Counted from the first letter of the stretch, positions 1-6,210 are shown. The stretch: DNA of 6,850 nt from Candidatus Phycorickettsia trachydisci (GCA_945875085.1 CAMCJU010000046.1:1-6850); one strand, 5' to 3'. Translations and numbers: made by a program. The notes: generated by a model from the letters alone, not told the origin.

Positions 1-1581
1 AGTGCTTTTGTCATTGACTCTGAGTTAAAGCAAATAACCTCTATTAGAACTAGGGATAATCAATTTCCGGCAGTAAACGAGTTAGTTAAGCTTGCTGAAA
101 TGGTAAAGAGTATTGTTGGCGGCAGCGTTAAGAATACTTATGCGGCCGATTGGTCTGAATATCATCACGCCCATGGGGGTTGGTTTAATCTTGATGCTTT
201 ATGGGCAAGCCCTGCAATTGATTTTGTAGGAATAGATGCTTATGTACCGCTGACTTTAAGCGCTCGCTCGCAAATTTCTGATCAGGAGATATTGCAAGGG
301 TGGTCTTCAGGGGAGGGGTTTGATTATTTTATAGATCCTGATGGCAATAAAAAGGAGCTTTCTTCTCAGTATGCTTGGAAAAATTTTCATTACTGGTGGA
401 GTAATTTTCATACTAATCCTGATGGCAAGCAAACAGCCTGGAAGCCGTGTATAAAAAAAATCTGCTTTACTGAATTTGGCTTTCCTTCGATAGATAAAGC
501 GACTAATCCGCCCAATGTTTTTTATGACCCCAATTGCCTTGATGGCAGAGCTCCCTTATATTCTGATGGCTCTAGAGACTTTTCTTTACAGCGCAGGGCT
601 ATTAAGTTATCGCTGCAACACTGGCAAAACAATCCAATGCTCGAGGCTATGTATCTTTGGACTTGGGATGCTAGGCCATATCCAGCGTGGCCTGATTATA
701 ACGTTTGGAATGATGGCTATTTATGGGAGAAGGGGCACTGGGTTAATAATAAATTTGGCGTTATTTCTTTGGCAAGTGTTGTTGCTGAGATTTGCCGGCA
801 AGCTGGGATCGGAGCTGATGAAATTGATGTAGAAAATTTAGATATTGCGATTGAAGGGGTTATTTTTGAGAAAAATTTATCTAGCTTAGATGCGATTAAT
901 CTATTAAGATGCTGCTATTTTTTCGATATCTATCAAGATAAAGAAAGGTTAGTATTTAAAAAGCGCGGCGGTTCTGGCGTTGTTACCTCTATTAATCAAC
1001 GAGATTTGCTTAAAAGTGATGGGGTTAAGCATTTTGAGCTCTCTGAAATCACCCCCAGTCAAACGCTAAATCATGTGCACATAAGCTTTATCAATCAAAA
1101 TAAAAAATACCGCCTCGATGAAATATACGTTAATGTCGATAGTAAATCTGACAAAGCCGCTTATTTTTTGCATCTGCCAATAGTCTTGTCTGAAGTCGAT
1201 GCTGCTAGAATTGCAGAAATGATCATTAATAATGCTAGAGCTGAAAATAAAATGCTTATTTTCATGCTGCCAATAACTTATTTACATTTGTGTCATTGTG
1301 ATATAATTACAATTAATATTTTGAATTATCGCTACCATTTGCGCATCATTGATATTGCGCTTGCTGGATTTGCGTTGAAAATAACGCTACTTTGCGAAGA
1401 TGTGGCTATATATTCTCTGCCTTGCAAAACGCCATCAGCTTTGCTTGAATATAAGCCCCGCTTTGAAGAGATAAAATTTTTAGATTTGTCCAGCCTTGCC
1501 ATGGAATTCAAGTCGTCAGCATTATGCTCATCTTGCCTGCCAAGGCAATTTGGCAACTTATCTATACGCGTCTTTGGATGA
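1..1581 (+). CDS. GTA tail-tip 'megatron' protein (RcGTA gp15 family), N-terminal part, 5'-partial, frameshifted at 3' end
   Basis: The frame is open from the first base, so the start lies outside the window; ATG at 100 is internal, because the codons before it already match the family (AFVIDSEL, PAVNELVKLA). Residues are numbered from base 1. The GTA TIM-barrel-like domain covers about 1-253: YAADWSEY at 47-54, FVGIDAYVPL at 75-84, FTEFG at 156-160, WTWDARPYPAWP at 220-231 and GHWVNNKFG at 245-253. From about 254 the sequence fits the phage-tail domain that follows in gp15 homologues (VISLASVVAEICRQAG, then a LVFKKRGG strand). In Rhodobacter capsulatus GTA this protein forms the tail tip/baseplate and is roughly 1,300 residues long; an enzymatic role for the barrel is not established. 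True homology appears to end near KFLDLSSLAMEF; the last ~22 residues before the TAA look like out-of-frame sequence. Family assignment is firm; whether the gene is functional is not. Confidence 0.87.
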   Translation, partial: SAFVIDSELKQITSIRTRDNQFPAVNELVKLAEMVKSIVGGSVKNTYAADWSEYHHAHGGWFNLDALWASPAIDFVGIDAYVPLTLSARSQISDQEILQGWSSGEGFDYFIDPDGNKKELSSQYAWKNFHYWWSNFHTNPDGKQTAWKPCIKKICFTEFGFPSIDKATNPPNVFYDPNCLDGRAPLYSDGSRDFSLQRRAIKLSLQHWQNNPMLEAMYLWTWDARPYPAWPDYNVWNDGYLWEKGHWVNNKFGVISLASVVAEICRQAGIGADEIDVENLDIAIEGVIFEKNLSSLDAINLLRCCYFFDIYQDKERLVFKKRGGSGVVTSINQRDLLKSDGVKHFELSEITPSQTLNHVHISFINQNKKYRLDEIYVNVDSKSDKAAYFLHLPIVLSEVDAARIAEMIINNARAENKMLIFMLPITYLHLCHCDIITINILNYRYHLRIIDIALAGFALKITLLCEDVAIYSLPCKTPSALLEYKPRFEEIKFLDLSSLAMEFKSSALCSSCLPRQFGNLSIRVFG

Positions 1582-2308
1582 TAAAAATTTTGATAAAGTC
1601 TGTAAAATTACTAATTCCAGCATTTTAGGTAGAGTGATTTCATTTCAAAGTGATTTAAGTGCCAATCCTTATGTTATAGACAATGTGTCTTATTTTGTGC
1701 TCTATTCGCTCTGCAAACTCAGAACTCTAAGTGATGATGAATTTTGGGGGCGGAAGAGTTTTATCAGTATTGGTCGTGAGGTTTTAAGGTATAAGAATTG
1801 CCAGCTCATTGCCGATAACACTTATAAAATCAGCCATTTAATTCGCGGAGAGCTGGCTACTGAAAAATATATTAATACCCATGCTTGTGGTCAGGATTTT
1901 GCAGTTATTGGCAAAAATATCTCTAATATATCTATTGATCAGGCAAATCAGGATCGAGATTTATTTTTCAAGGTTGGCAGTAAGAAGTTTTCTCATAAGG
2001 TTGGTCGCAAGATTTTGCCGACTCCTATAAATCTAGGTTACTGTTTAAAAGATAGGTTGCTAAAGCTATGGTGGGTAGGGCGCAGTATGGTTTATGATGA
2101 CTGGATTGCAGTCAGTGACAATAATGTTACCTATCAAATTGAGGTATCTGGCCTAGATGAATCAATAAATCTTCAAGCCACCAAGCCTTGTGCCAAGATC
2201 TTACTGCCAGAGAATTTGCTTTTTCCTATCGAGGTAAGGCTGCAGAGTTTTTGGCAAGCTTATAGTAGCGCAAGCTGTATTTTACAAATTTTAAACGCAT
2301 ATAAGTAA
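1496..2308 (+). CDS. GTA tail-tip protein, C-terminal part, displaced into the +1 frame
   Basis: This open frame of about 270 codons continues the preceding gene in a different frame. Its sequence resembles the C-terminal region of RcGTA gp15-like proteins: GNLATYLYASLDDKNF fits the family's 'P-G-x-V-A-V-Y-x-S-A-x-D-D' stretch, followed by a FWGRKSFISIGREVLRYKN segment, SHLIRGELATE (family 'LLRGQxGTE') and FAVIGKNIS. The only available start is TTG at 1496, which lies inside the upstream gene with no ribosome binding site visible, so independent translation is unlikely. In-frame stops at 1472 and 1481 limit how far left it can extend. About 265 codons without a stop, with family similarity kept to the end, suggest that the break is recent, is bypassed by recoding, or is a sequence error. 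It ends in TAA, 75 bp before flgB. The two parts should be read as one broken gene. Confidence 0.75.
   Translation: MPWNSSRQHYAHLACQGNLATYLYASLDDKNFDKVCKITNSSILGRVISFQSDLSANPYVIDNVSYFVLYSLCKLRTLSDDEFWGRKSFISIGREVLRYKNCQLIADNTYKISHLIRGELATEKYINTHACGQDFAVIGKNISNISIDQANQDRDLFFKVGSKKFSHKVGRKILPTPINLGYCLKDRLLKLWWVGRSMVYDDWIAVSDNNVTYQIEVSGLDESINLQATKPCAKILLPENLLFPIEVRLQSFWQAYSSASCILQILNAYK
1500..1518 (+). other. Apparent frameshift junction within the GTA tail gene
   Basis: Family-like sequence runs in frame 1 through LDLSSLAMEF (to about 1509) and resumes in frame 2 at about SRQHYAHLAC (from about 1511). One extra base, or two missing ones, between roughly 1500 and 1518 would restore a single reading frame. 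The interval contains no homopolymer longer than two bases, so a simple homopolymer sequencing error is not the obvious cause. No classic slippery heptamer or known +1 recoding motif is visible. The exact position is inferred from remembered family sequence and could be a few codons off. Confidence 0.7.
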
Positions 2309-2315
2309 ATTTTAT

Positions 2316-2337
2316 TGTTGCAAAAAAATAGGCAACA
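2316..2337. repeat. Inverted repeat overlapping the flgB -35 box
   Basis: TGTTGC at 2316-2321 is the perfect reverse complement of GCAACA at 2332-2337, with a 10-base A-rich spacer. The left arm overlaps the proposed -35 box. A regulator-binding site is possible. It could also form a weak hairpin after the GTA gene, but no T-tract follows the right arm, so it does not look like an intrinsic terminator. Confidence 0.4.
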
Positions 2338-2347
2338 GGTATATAAT
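2318..2347 (+). promoter_or_regulatory. Sigma70-like promoter for the flgB-flgC-fliE operon
   Basis: A perfect TATAAT -10 box lies at 2342-2347. TTGCAA (4 of 6 matches to TTGACA) lies 18 bp upstream at 2318-2323. Transcription would start near 2354, giving a leader of about 30 nt before the flgB ATG. It sits in the only sizeable gap between the GTA gene and the flagellar genes. No sigma28 or sigma54 flagellar promoter and no complete CtrA box (TTAA-N7-TTAA) is seen. Identified by inspection only. Confidence 0.55.
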
Positions 2348-2383
2348 TGTCTATTATAGAGAAGTTTATTATACTAAAGACTA

Positions 2384-2884
2384 ATGTCAATTCATTCTGT
2401 TAGCCTTCCTGCATTGTTGGATGTGGCAACTCCTAAAGATCTAGCTCTATCAGCTAGGCATGCTTCATCGTCAAATAATCCTACCTTTGGAGATTTGGTA
2501 ATGCGCCAAGCTAGCGCGCTATCAGCTAGGCATGCGTTAATATCAAATAATATATCAAATGTAACTACTCCTGGGTATAAAGGTCTTGAGCTCCAATTAG
2601 CCAAAAATTCCAAGGAATTGCGTGAAGGGGGCGGTTTGAAGAAAGGTAAACTATCGTTAACGCGGACTTCATCTGCTCATTTGCAATCTTCAGATGCTGC
2701 ACCTAGCTCGTTTCCTACGGTTATGCAAACCGATGTAGAAGAAAAGCCCAATGGTAACAACGTCTCATTAACTGGCGAGACTGTGCGCTTAGTGCAAAAT
2801 CAGCAAAAATACAATGAGGCTTTGAGCATATATAATAGCTCTAATAATTTGATCAAATCTGCGATAGGCAAAGATAATGGATAA
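2384..2884 (+). CDS. flgB: Flagellar basal-body rod protein FlgB
   Basis: FlgB is a proximal-rod subunit of the flagellar basal body, normally exported by the flagellar type III system and assembled on FliE. The 166-residue product shows the rod-protein N-terminal signature NNISNVTTPGYKG at 55-67, the conserved GNNVSLTGE at 124-132, and a C-terminal amphipathic helix (QQKYNEALSIYNSSNNLIKSA) at about 140-160. Family members are usually about 130-140 residues. The extra length is at the N-terminus, where residues 9-32 and 33-56 form a 24-residue tandem duplication; the second copy aligns with the canonical D0 helix. The ATG at 2384 was chosen because it follows a good promoter by about 30 nt, although the ribosome binding site is weak (AAAGA, about 4 nt upstream). 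A later ATG at 2501 (residue 40) would cut away part of the D0 helix and is less likely. The gene overlaps flgC by 8 bp. Confidence 0.92.
   Translation: MSIHSVSLPALLDVATPKDLALSARHASSSNNPTFGDLVMRQASALSARHALISNNISNVTTPGYKGLELQLAKNSKELREGGGLKKGKLSLTRTSSAHLQSSDAAPSSFPTVMQTDVEEKPNGNNVSLTGETVRLVQNQQKYNEALSIYNSSNNLIKSAIGKDNG
2408..2551 (+). repeat. 72-bp tandem duplication in flgB
   Basis: Two directly adjacent in-frame 72-bp units, 2408-2479 and 2480-2551, encode FlgB residues 9-32 and 33-56. By hand count about 49 of 72 bases match. The 3' 33 bases match at 28 positions and include an identical 17-mer, CTATCAGCTAGGCATGC, at 2447-2463 and 2519-2535. In protein the units end in ALSARHASSSNN and ALSARHALISNN. 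Both begin with proline and share D at position 5. Each copy also carries a short hairpin around its AGCTAG core. Confidence 0.8.
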
Positions 2885-2930
2885 AATTTTTTTGTTATTT
2901 TTAATATTTTCTGCCGGCAGCGTCTATGCT
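2877..2930 (+). other. Predicted signal peptide of FlgC
   Basis: Codons 1-18 of flgC encode a short n-region (MDK), a hydrophobic h-region (residues 4-12) and a polar c-region ending V-Y-A before D-D, which fits the A-x-A-type rule for signal peptidase I. The organisation is similar to the N-terminus of the downstream periplasmic protein CpoB, whose own site is SFA|DD. Called by eye. Confidence 0.65.
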
Positions 2931-3344
2931 GATGATGCTTTAAAAGCCGCTATTGATAAAGCTGTTTCTGCAAATAAGGTACAAACTGAGCGCATTAAAA
3001 TGATTTCTGAGAATATGGCTAATGAGCATTCTGCCTCTGACAAGCCTGGTGGGCAGCCCTATACAAGGCAAGTGATGTTTGTGAAAAATAAATATGATAA
3101 GAACCTTGGGACTAAAAAGTTAGTTGTAGCAAGAAGGCGGCTCGATACTAAGACTGCGTATAAACATAAATACGAGCCAAGTCATCCGGCGGCTGATACC
3201 TATGGATATGTTAAATATCCAAATGTTGATAAAGTTATAGAGCGTGTTGATGCTTCTGAGGCGCAAAGATCTTATGAAGCTAATTTAAGCGTTATAGAAA
3301 TATCAAAGTCGATGATTAAAAATACAACAGATCTGATAAAATAA
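2877..3344 (+). CDS. flgC: Flagellar basal-body rod protein FlgC with a predicted Sec signal peptide
   Basis: FlgC is a proximal-rod subunit that packs next to FlgB. The 155-residue protein has the rod signature SENMANEHS (44-52; canonical S-N-L-A-N-A), GGQPYTRQ (58-65), the strongly conserved PSHPAADTYGYVKYPNV (101-117) and the C-terminal helix with QRSYEANLSVIEISKSMI (130-147). Unusually, residues 1-18 look like a Sec signal peptide: MDK, a hydrophobic IFLLFLIF core and a VYA|DD cleavage site. This adds about 18 residues ahead of a normal FlgC N-terminus. No ATG, GTG or TTG codon occurs in frame between residue 6 and M42, so the signal-like start is the only one that keeps the D0 helix. The ATG overlaps the flgB stop by 8 bp, consistent with translational coupling. 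Identity is firm; signal-peptide function is inferred. Confidence 0.93.
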   Translation: MDKIFLLFLIFSAGSVYADDALKAAIDKAVSANKVQTERIKMISENMANEHSASDKPGGQPYTRQVMFVKNKYDKNLGTKKLVVARRRLDTKTAYKHKYEPSHPAADTYGYVKYPNVDKVIERVDASEAQRSYEANLSVIEISKSMIKNTTDLIK

Positions 3345-3743
3345 ATGAGCATTACAAATCTTCAAGCTACCACTGCTTATAAGCAAGTTCAGAGTCAAAT
3401 ACAAGCTAACAATGCACAAATTAAAGATACTAATGACTTTCAAGAGATGATGCGTGCTAATATGGCTCAGGTGCAGACTCTTGCTCAGGCTAAATCGATT
3501 AACAGAGTCTTTGATTCAGTTTATATAGAGCAAATTGCCTCAGCAGAGCCTTCTATAATTGGCACTTTGAGAAAAAAATTACGCAAACAAGAAGAGGTGT
3601 CTTTAAAGTCAATGGTTGGGGAGGCAAGTCCGCTAGATCTTCTCCATGCTAGCACTGATGCAAAAAATATATTAGAGATCATGGTAAAATTGCGTACCGA
3701 GGTGCAGCAAGCTTGGGATAAACTGCTTAACATGTCAATCTAA
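3345..3743 (+). CDS. fliE: Flagellar hook-basal body complex protein FliE
   Basis: FliE is the adapter between the MS ring/export gate and the proximal rod, and is needed for export of rod subunits. The product is 132 residues, longer than the usual 100-110. The diagnostic C-terminal region spans about 86-132: SLKSMVGEASPLDLLHAS aligns with the family 'F-x-x-x-x-x-GExSLHDVMIA', then ILEIMVKLRTEVQQAWDKLLNMSI aligns with 'xxAVxVRNKxVxAYxEIMRMxV'. The N-terminal 80 residues are Gln/Ala-rich and less conserved, as is normal for FliE. Its ATG follows the flgC TAA with no gap, and flgB-flgC-fliE is a standard alphaproteobacterial gene order. No obvious terminator follows. An intervening fliQ, often found in such clusters, is absent. 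Confidence 0.9.
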   Translation: MSITNLQATTAYKQVQSQIQANNAQIKDTNDFQEMMRANMAQVQTLAQAKSINRVFDSVYIEQIASAEPSIIGTLRKKLRKQEEVSLKSMVGEASPLDLLHASTDAKNILEIMVKLRTEVQQAWDKLLNMSI

Positions 3744-3774
3744 TTATCTTTATGACTATCCTTGTATTTTAGGC

Positions 3775-4752
3775 ATGCGGTTTTATCCTAAAAATTTTGA
3801 TTCGCTTTTGATGAAAGTTAGAGCAGGGCAGGTCAATTCCTTGCTAATGTATGGTCCTGATAAAGGAGTTTTAGAGCATTTTATTTCATTGATTCAAAAT
3901 GCATTAGGATTACAAGCTCGCAAAGTATCGCATTCTGAGAAAAACGCAGTTTCATTGCTGCAATTAGCCAATTGTATTAGTCTTTTTGATGCTAGAGAGC
4001 TTATTGTGCTTCAGGATTGTAGCAGTAGCTTAGATAAGGATGATAAACTTGCTTTAGAAGGGAGTTTGCATAACTTTTTGATATTAGTTGCTGATGAACT
4101 TTCGCCTAACTCTTCTTTAAGGCAATTTTTTGAAAAGCACCTAAGTCTTGCTTGCGTTGCTTGTTACTACGAATTAAAATCTGATTTAAAGGTGTTAGTC
4201 AGGAAGTATTTGTCAAACTTGAATAAAGCTATGACGGACGAAGCTCTGGAGTATGTGTGTGACAATTTGAATAACGATCGGCAAATTTTATATAATGAGC
4301 TTGGTAAACTGGCTTCTGCCTCTACTGATGTTAAAATTGATCTTAGCCTTGCTAAAGAGTTGATAGTGCCTTCGCGTAGTTTTGCTATTGACAAATTATC
4401 TATAGCTTTTGCTAATAACGATGCTAATGGTTATTTTAGCGAGCTTGAGGATTTATTTGCCGCAAGTGTTTCGGAAATACTAGTTATTAGAAGTTTAATT
4501 AGGTATTATACAAATATATACATTGCTAAACTTAAAGTTATTGCCGGTAGCCACTTAGACGAGGCTATTAAATCTTTAAAGCCTCCTGTATTTTTTATGT
4601 ATATCAATCAATTTAAGGAGATTATGAAAAAAATCGAAATACCTCAAGTGTTGCAAGTTTTAAAAAAGCTTCACTTATCAGAAATTGAGTTAAAATCAAC
4701 AAACAAGCATAGTAAGAATGTGTTTGAGAATATTTTTTATCAACGAGGTTAA
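3775..4752 (+). CDS. holA: DNA polymerase III subunit delta (HolA)
   Basis: The delta subunit opens the beta sliding clamp within the clamp-loader complex during chromosome replication. The 325-residue length is typical. Near the N-terminus NSLLMYGPDKGVLEHF (21-36) matches the degenerate P-loop region of alphaproteobacterial HolA ('ALLLYGPDxGLV'). SPNSSLRQFFEK (110-121) and ACVACYYE (126-133) fit the 'SSKLRKxFE...aAcYp' stretch; NNDRQILYNELGKLA (166-180) fits 'DRxxxxxELEKL'. The C-terminal collar KPPVFFMYINQF...LHLSEIELKSTN (269-310) fits 'PPIFFKxxxxF...LLxAExxLKT'. The start is the ATG at 3775. An AGG lies only 1 nt upstream, too close to be a good ribosome binding site, so initiation may depend on read-through from fliE, 31 bp upstream. 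In many alphaproteobacteria holA follows lptE; that arrangement is not seen here. Confidence 0.9.
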   Translation: MRFYPKNFDSLLMKVRAGQVNSLLMYGPDKGVLEHFISLIQNALGLQARKVSHSEKNAVSLLQLANCISLFDARELIVLQDCSSSLDKDDKLALEGSLHNFLILVADELSPNSSLRQFFEKHLSLACVACYYELKSDLKVLVRKYLSNLNKAMTDEALEYVCDNLNNDRQILYNELGKLASASTDVKIDLSLAKELIVPSRSFAIDKLSIAFANNDANGYFSELEDLFAASVSEILVIRSLIRYYTNIYIAKLKVIAGSHLDEAIKSLKPPVFFMYINQFKEIMKKIEIPQVLQVLKKLHLSEIELKSTNKHSKNVFENIFYQRG

Positions 4753-4763
4753 ATTAGAAAAAT

Positions 4764-5435
4764 ATGAAAAAACAAATCGCAGCTATTTTAGCTATTATAT
4801 TTATCGCTTTTCATTCTTTTGCAGATGATAGAGCTGACTTGCTTGAGGCGGAGATGAGAAAAATGACTAACAAAATTGAGTTCTTGGAGCATGAGGTTAG
4901 TTTATTAAAGCAGTCCCAAACTTCTCTTGATAGTCAAGGAGTTCCTAATAATGAGCTCCAAAAGCAAGTAAAGCCCGCAAGCCTTAACGCTTCTGAAACA
5001 GATGCGGCTATGACCAATGAGCTCAAGGATTCTGGCCGGGAAAAATCCTCATCTGAAAAACAAGTCTATGACCTTGCTTTAGCGACTTTGAAAGATAAAA
5101 AATACGAATCTGCTAAAGAGCAATTTGCTGACTTTATAGCAACCTATCCTAAGAGTAATTTGCTAGATCGTGCGGTATTTTGGTATTCTGAGAGTTTCTT
5201 CTGCCAGAAGGATTTTCAAAATGCGGCATTAAATTATCTTAAATGCTATCAAAAATTTCCAAAAGGACAAAAAGCTGGAGATGCTTTGTTAAAGCTCAGT
5301 ATGTCTTTAAGTGAGCTAAAGCGCAAGAGCGAGGTGTGCAAGATTATTAAAAAATTAGAGCAAGAGTTTCCAAATCGTAGCGCTAATGCTAAAAAAACTG
5401 CCAATGACCTAAAGCTTAAAACTAGCTGCAAGTAG
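4764..5435 (+). CDS. cpoB: Cell division coordinator CpoB/YbgF (Tol-Pal-associated periplasmic TPR protein)
   Basis: CpoB (YbgF) is a periplasmic protein that in E. coli links peptidoglycan synthesis by PBP1b to Tol-Pal-driven outer-membrane constriction. The 223-residue product has a clear signal peptide (MKK, hydrophobic core, SFA|DD, cleavage after residue 20). A short coiled-coil follows (about 22-52, heptad-like LLEAEMRKM...IEFLEHEVSLLK), then a polar linker (about 53-97). The C-terminal YbgF-type TPR domain covers about 99-215: VYDLALATLKDKKYESAKEQFADFIATYP, AVFWYSESFFCQKDFQNAALNYL and SEVCKIIKKLEQEFPN. The layout matches the family, although the coiled-coil is short. The gene starts 11 bp after holA and ends 4 bp before the permease gene. 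It is not next to tol-pal genes, its usual setting in many proteobacteria. The identity is well supported; the exact role here is inferred from the family. Confidence 0.85.
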   Translation: MKKQIAAILAIIFIAFHSFADDRADLLEAEMRKMTNKIEFLEHEVSLLKQSQTSLDSQGVPNNELQKQVKPASLNASETDAAMTNELKDSGREKSSSEKQVYDLALATLKDKKYESAKEQFADFIATYPKSNLLDRAVFWYSESFFCQKDFQNAALNYLKCYQKFPKGQKAGDALLKLSMSLSELKRKSEVCKIIKKLEQEFPNRSANAKKTANDLKLKTSCK

Positions 5436-5439
5436 TAGG

Positions 5440-6210
5440 ATGTTACTAATAATAATAGCGTGCTGTCTTAGCGCTATTTTGCTTGCAGCTACTGGTTGTA
5501 TTATGATTTGGTATCGCTACACGACTTATAGTGATAACATAATTCATATATTGTTAGTTGCAGCTATTATTAGCTCAGTGTTTGGCTACTCTTTGCTGCT
5601 TTGTAGTTGGTTTGTAAGTATTGTTTTTGTTATGCTTGCTAAATATTTGCAGCAATATTTCTCTGATCAGGCTTTGGTGTTTAATGTTGCAACCACTTGT
5701 CTTATTGCAGTTGGTTTTATAGCTTTAAATCAGTTGAATTTGAGTGTAAATCTAGAAGGGGTATTTTTTGGCGATATTTTATTAGTCAATAAATTCGAGA
5801 TAGTTTTATTGTTTTTATTATGTCTATTGACATTATGTTTGATATATCGCTATTTTAATATCATTGTTATTTCGGCTCTTAATGAAGAGATAGCTGTTAG
5901 TTATGGCGTAAATATGGCGCGACTTAAGATGCTGATTCTGCTAGTAGCTGCAACAAGCATTACGACTGTTGTGCAAATTATTGGCGGCATGATGATAACT
6001 ACTTTGTGTGTTGTGCCGGTGTTTTTTGCCAAAGCGGTGAGTAAAACGCCAAAACAGATGCTAATTAATAGCATTGTGTTTGCGCTTATTTTTAGTATTA
6101 TAGGCATTGTATTTGCCCTTGGTGCTGACATTCCAGTTGCAGCTACGATAACGATCGTTCAAGTCATTGGGCTTTTTTTGACATTGTTTGCAAAAAGGTA
6201 TATTTTATAA
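5440..6210 (+). CDS. znuB: ABC-3 family zinc/manganese ABC transporter permease (ZnuB-like)
   Basis: This is the membrane permease of a divalent-metal importer that works with a periplasmic binding protein (ZnuA) and an ATPase (ZnuC). The 256-residue protein is very hydrophobic, with about seven to nine possible membrane segments. Family features are GCIMIWYRYTTYSDNIIH (19-36; family 'GCFLVWRRMSYFGDALAH'), FFGDILLVN (109-117; 'LFGDILAVS'), the cytoplasmic coupling loop LNEEIAVSYGVN (147-158; 'DEELAxAEGVN'), then IIGGMMITTLCVVPVFFAKAVSKTPKQM (180-207) and ADIPVAATITIV (229-240; 'DTPTGPAIVLV'). The ATG at 5440 is 4 bp after the cpoB stop; the only Shine-Dalgarno-like bases (AGTAGG) overlap that stop. 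No znuA or znuC is present, so its partners must be encoded elsewhere. Zinc is the likeliest substrate, but manganese or iron cannot be excluded from sequence. Confidence 0.85.
   Translation: MLLIIIACCLSAILLAATGCIMIWYRYTTYSDNIIHILLVAAIISSVFGYSLLLCSWFVSIVFVMLAKYLQQYFSDQALVFNVATTCLIAVGFIALNQLNLSVNLEGVFFGDILLVNKFEIVLLFLLCLLTLCLIYRYFNIIVISALNEEIAVSYGVNMARLKMLILLVAATSITTVVQIIGGMMITTLCVVPVFFAKAVSKTPKQMLINSIVFALIFSIIGIVFALGADIPVAATITIVQVIGLFLTLFAKRYIL
6178..6206 (+). promoter_or_regulatory. Candidate sigma70 promoter for efp within the 3' end of znuB
   Basis: A perfect TTGACA -35 box lies at 6178-6183. At the ideal 17-bp spacing the -10 box is TATTTT (6201-6206, 4 of 6 matches); an alternative TATATT (6199-6204, 5 of 6) has 15-bp spacing. 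Transcription would start near 6213, giving efp a leader of about 30 nt. This would let efp be expressed independently of the upstream genes. Identified by inspection only. Confidence 0.5.

Noticed and set aside
515..832. A 105-codon open frame in another + frame within the GTA gene
   Set aside because: It lies wholly inside the well-supported TIM-barrel coding region and has no recognisable family features; it is a frame shadow.
1332..1556. Minus-strand open frames (also at 2392-2613, 3521-3733, 4167-4394, 5249-5431 and 5901-6131)
   Set aside because: All are short, antisense to confidently identified genes and show no family resemblance; they are treated as shadows.
2291..2305. Possible CtrA box (TTAA-N7-TAAG) upstream of flgB
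   Set aside because: Only the left half-site matches. The right half should be TTAA, and the motif lies inside the end of the GTA gene, about 50 bp before the proposed transcription start.
2316..2337. Intrinsic terminator for the GTA gene
   Set aside because: The stem is only 6 bp and is not followed by a T-tract; it is better considered as an inverted repeat at the promoter.
3752..3772. Six-codon mini-ORF (ATG to TAG) just before holA
   Set aside because: It ends 2 bp before the holA ATG and could be a leader peptide, but it has no ribosome binding site and no attenuator-like codon run; chance is enough to explain it.
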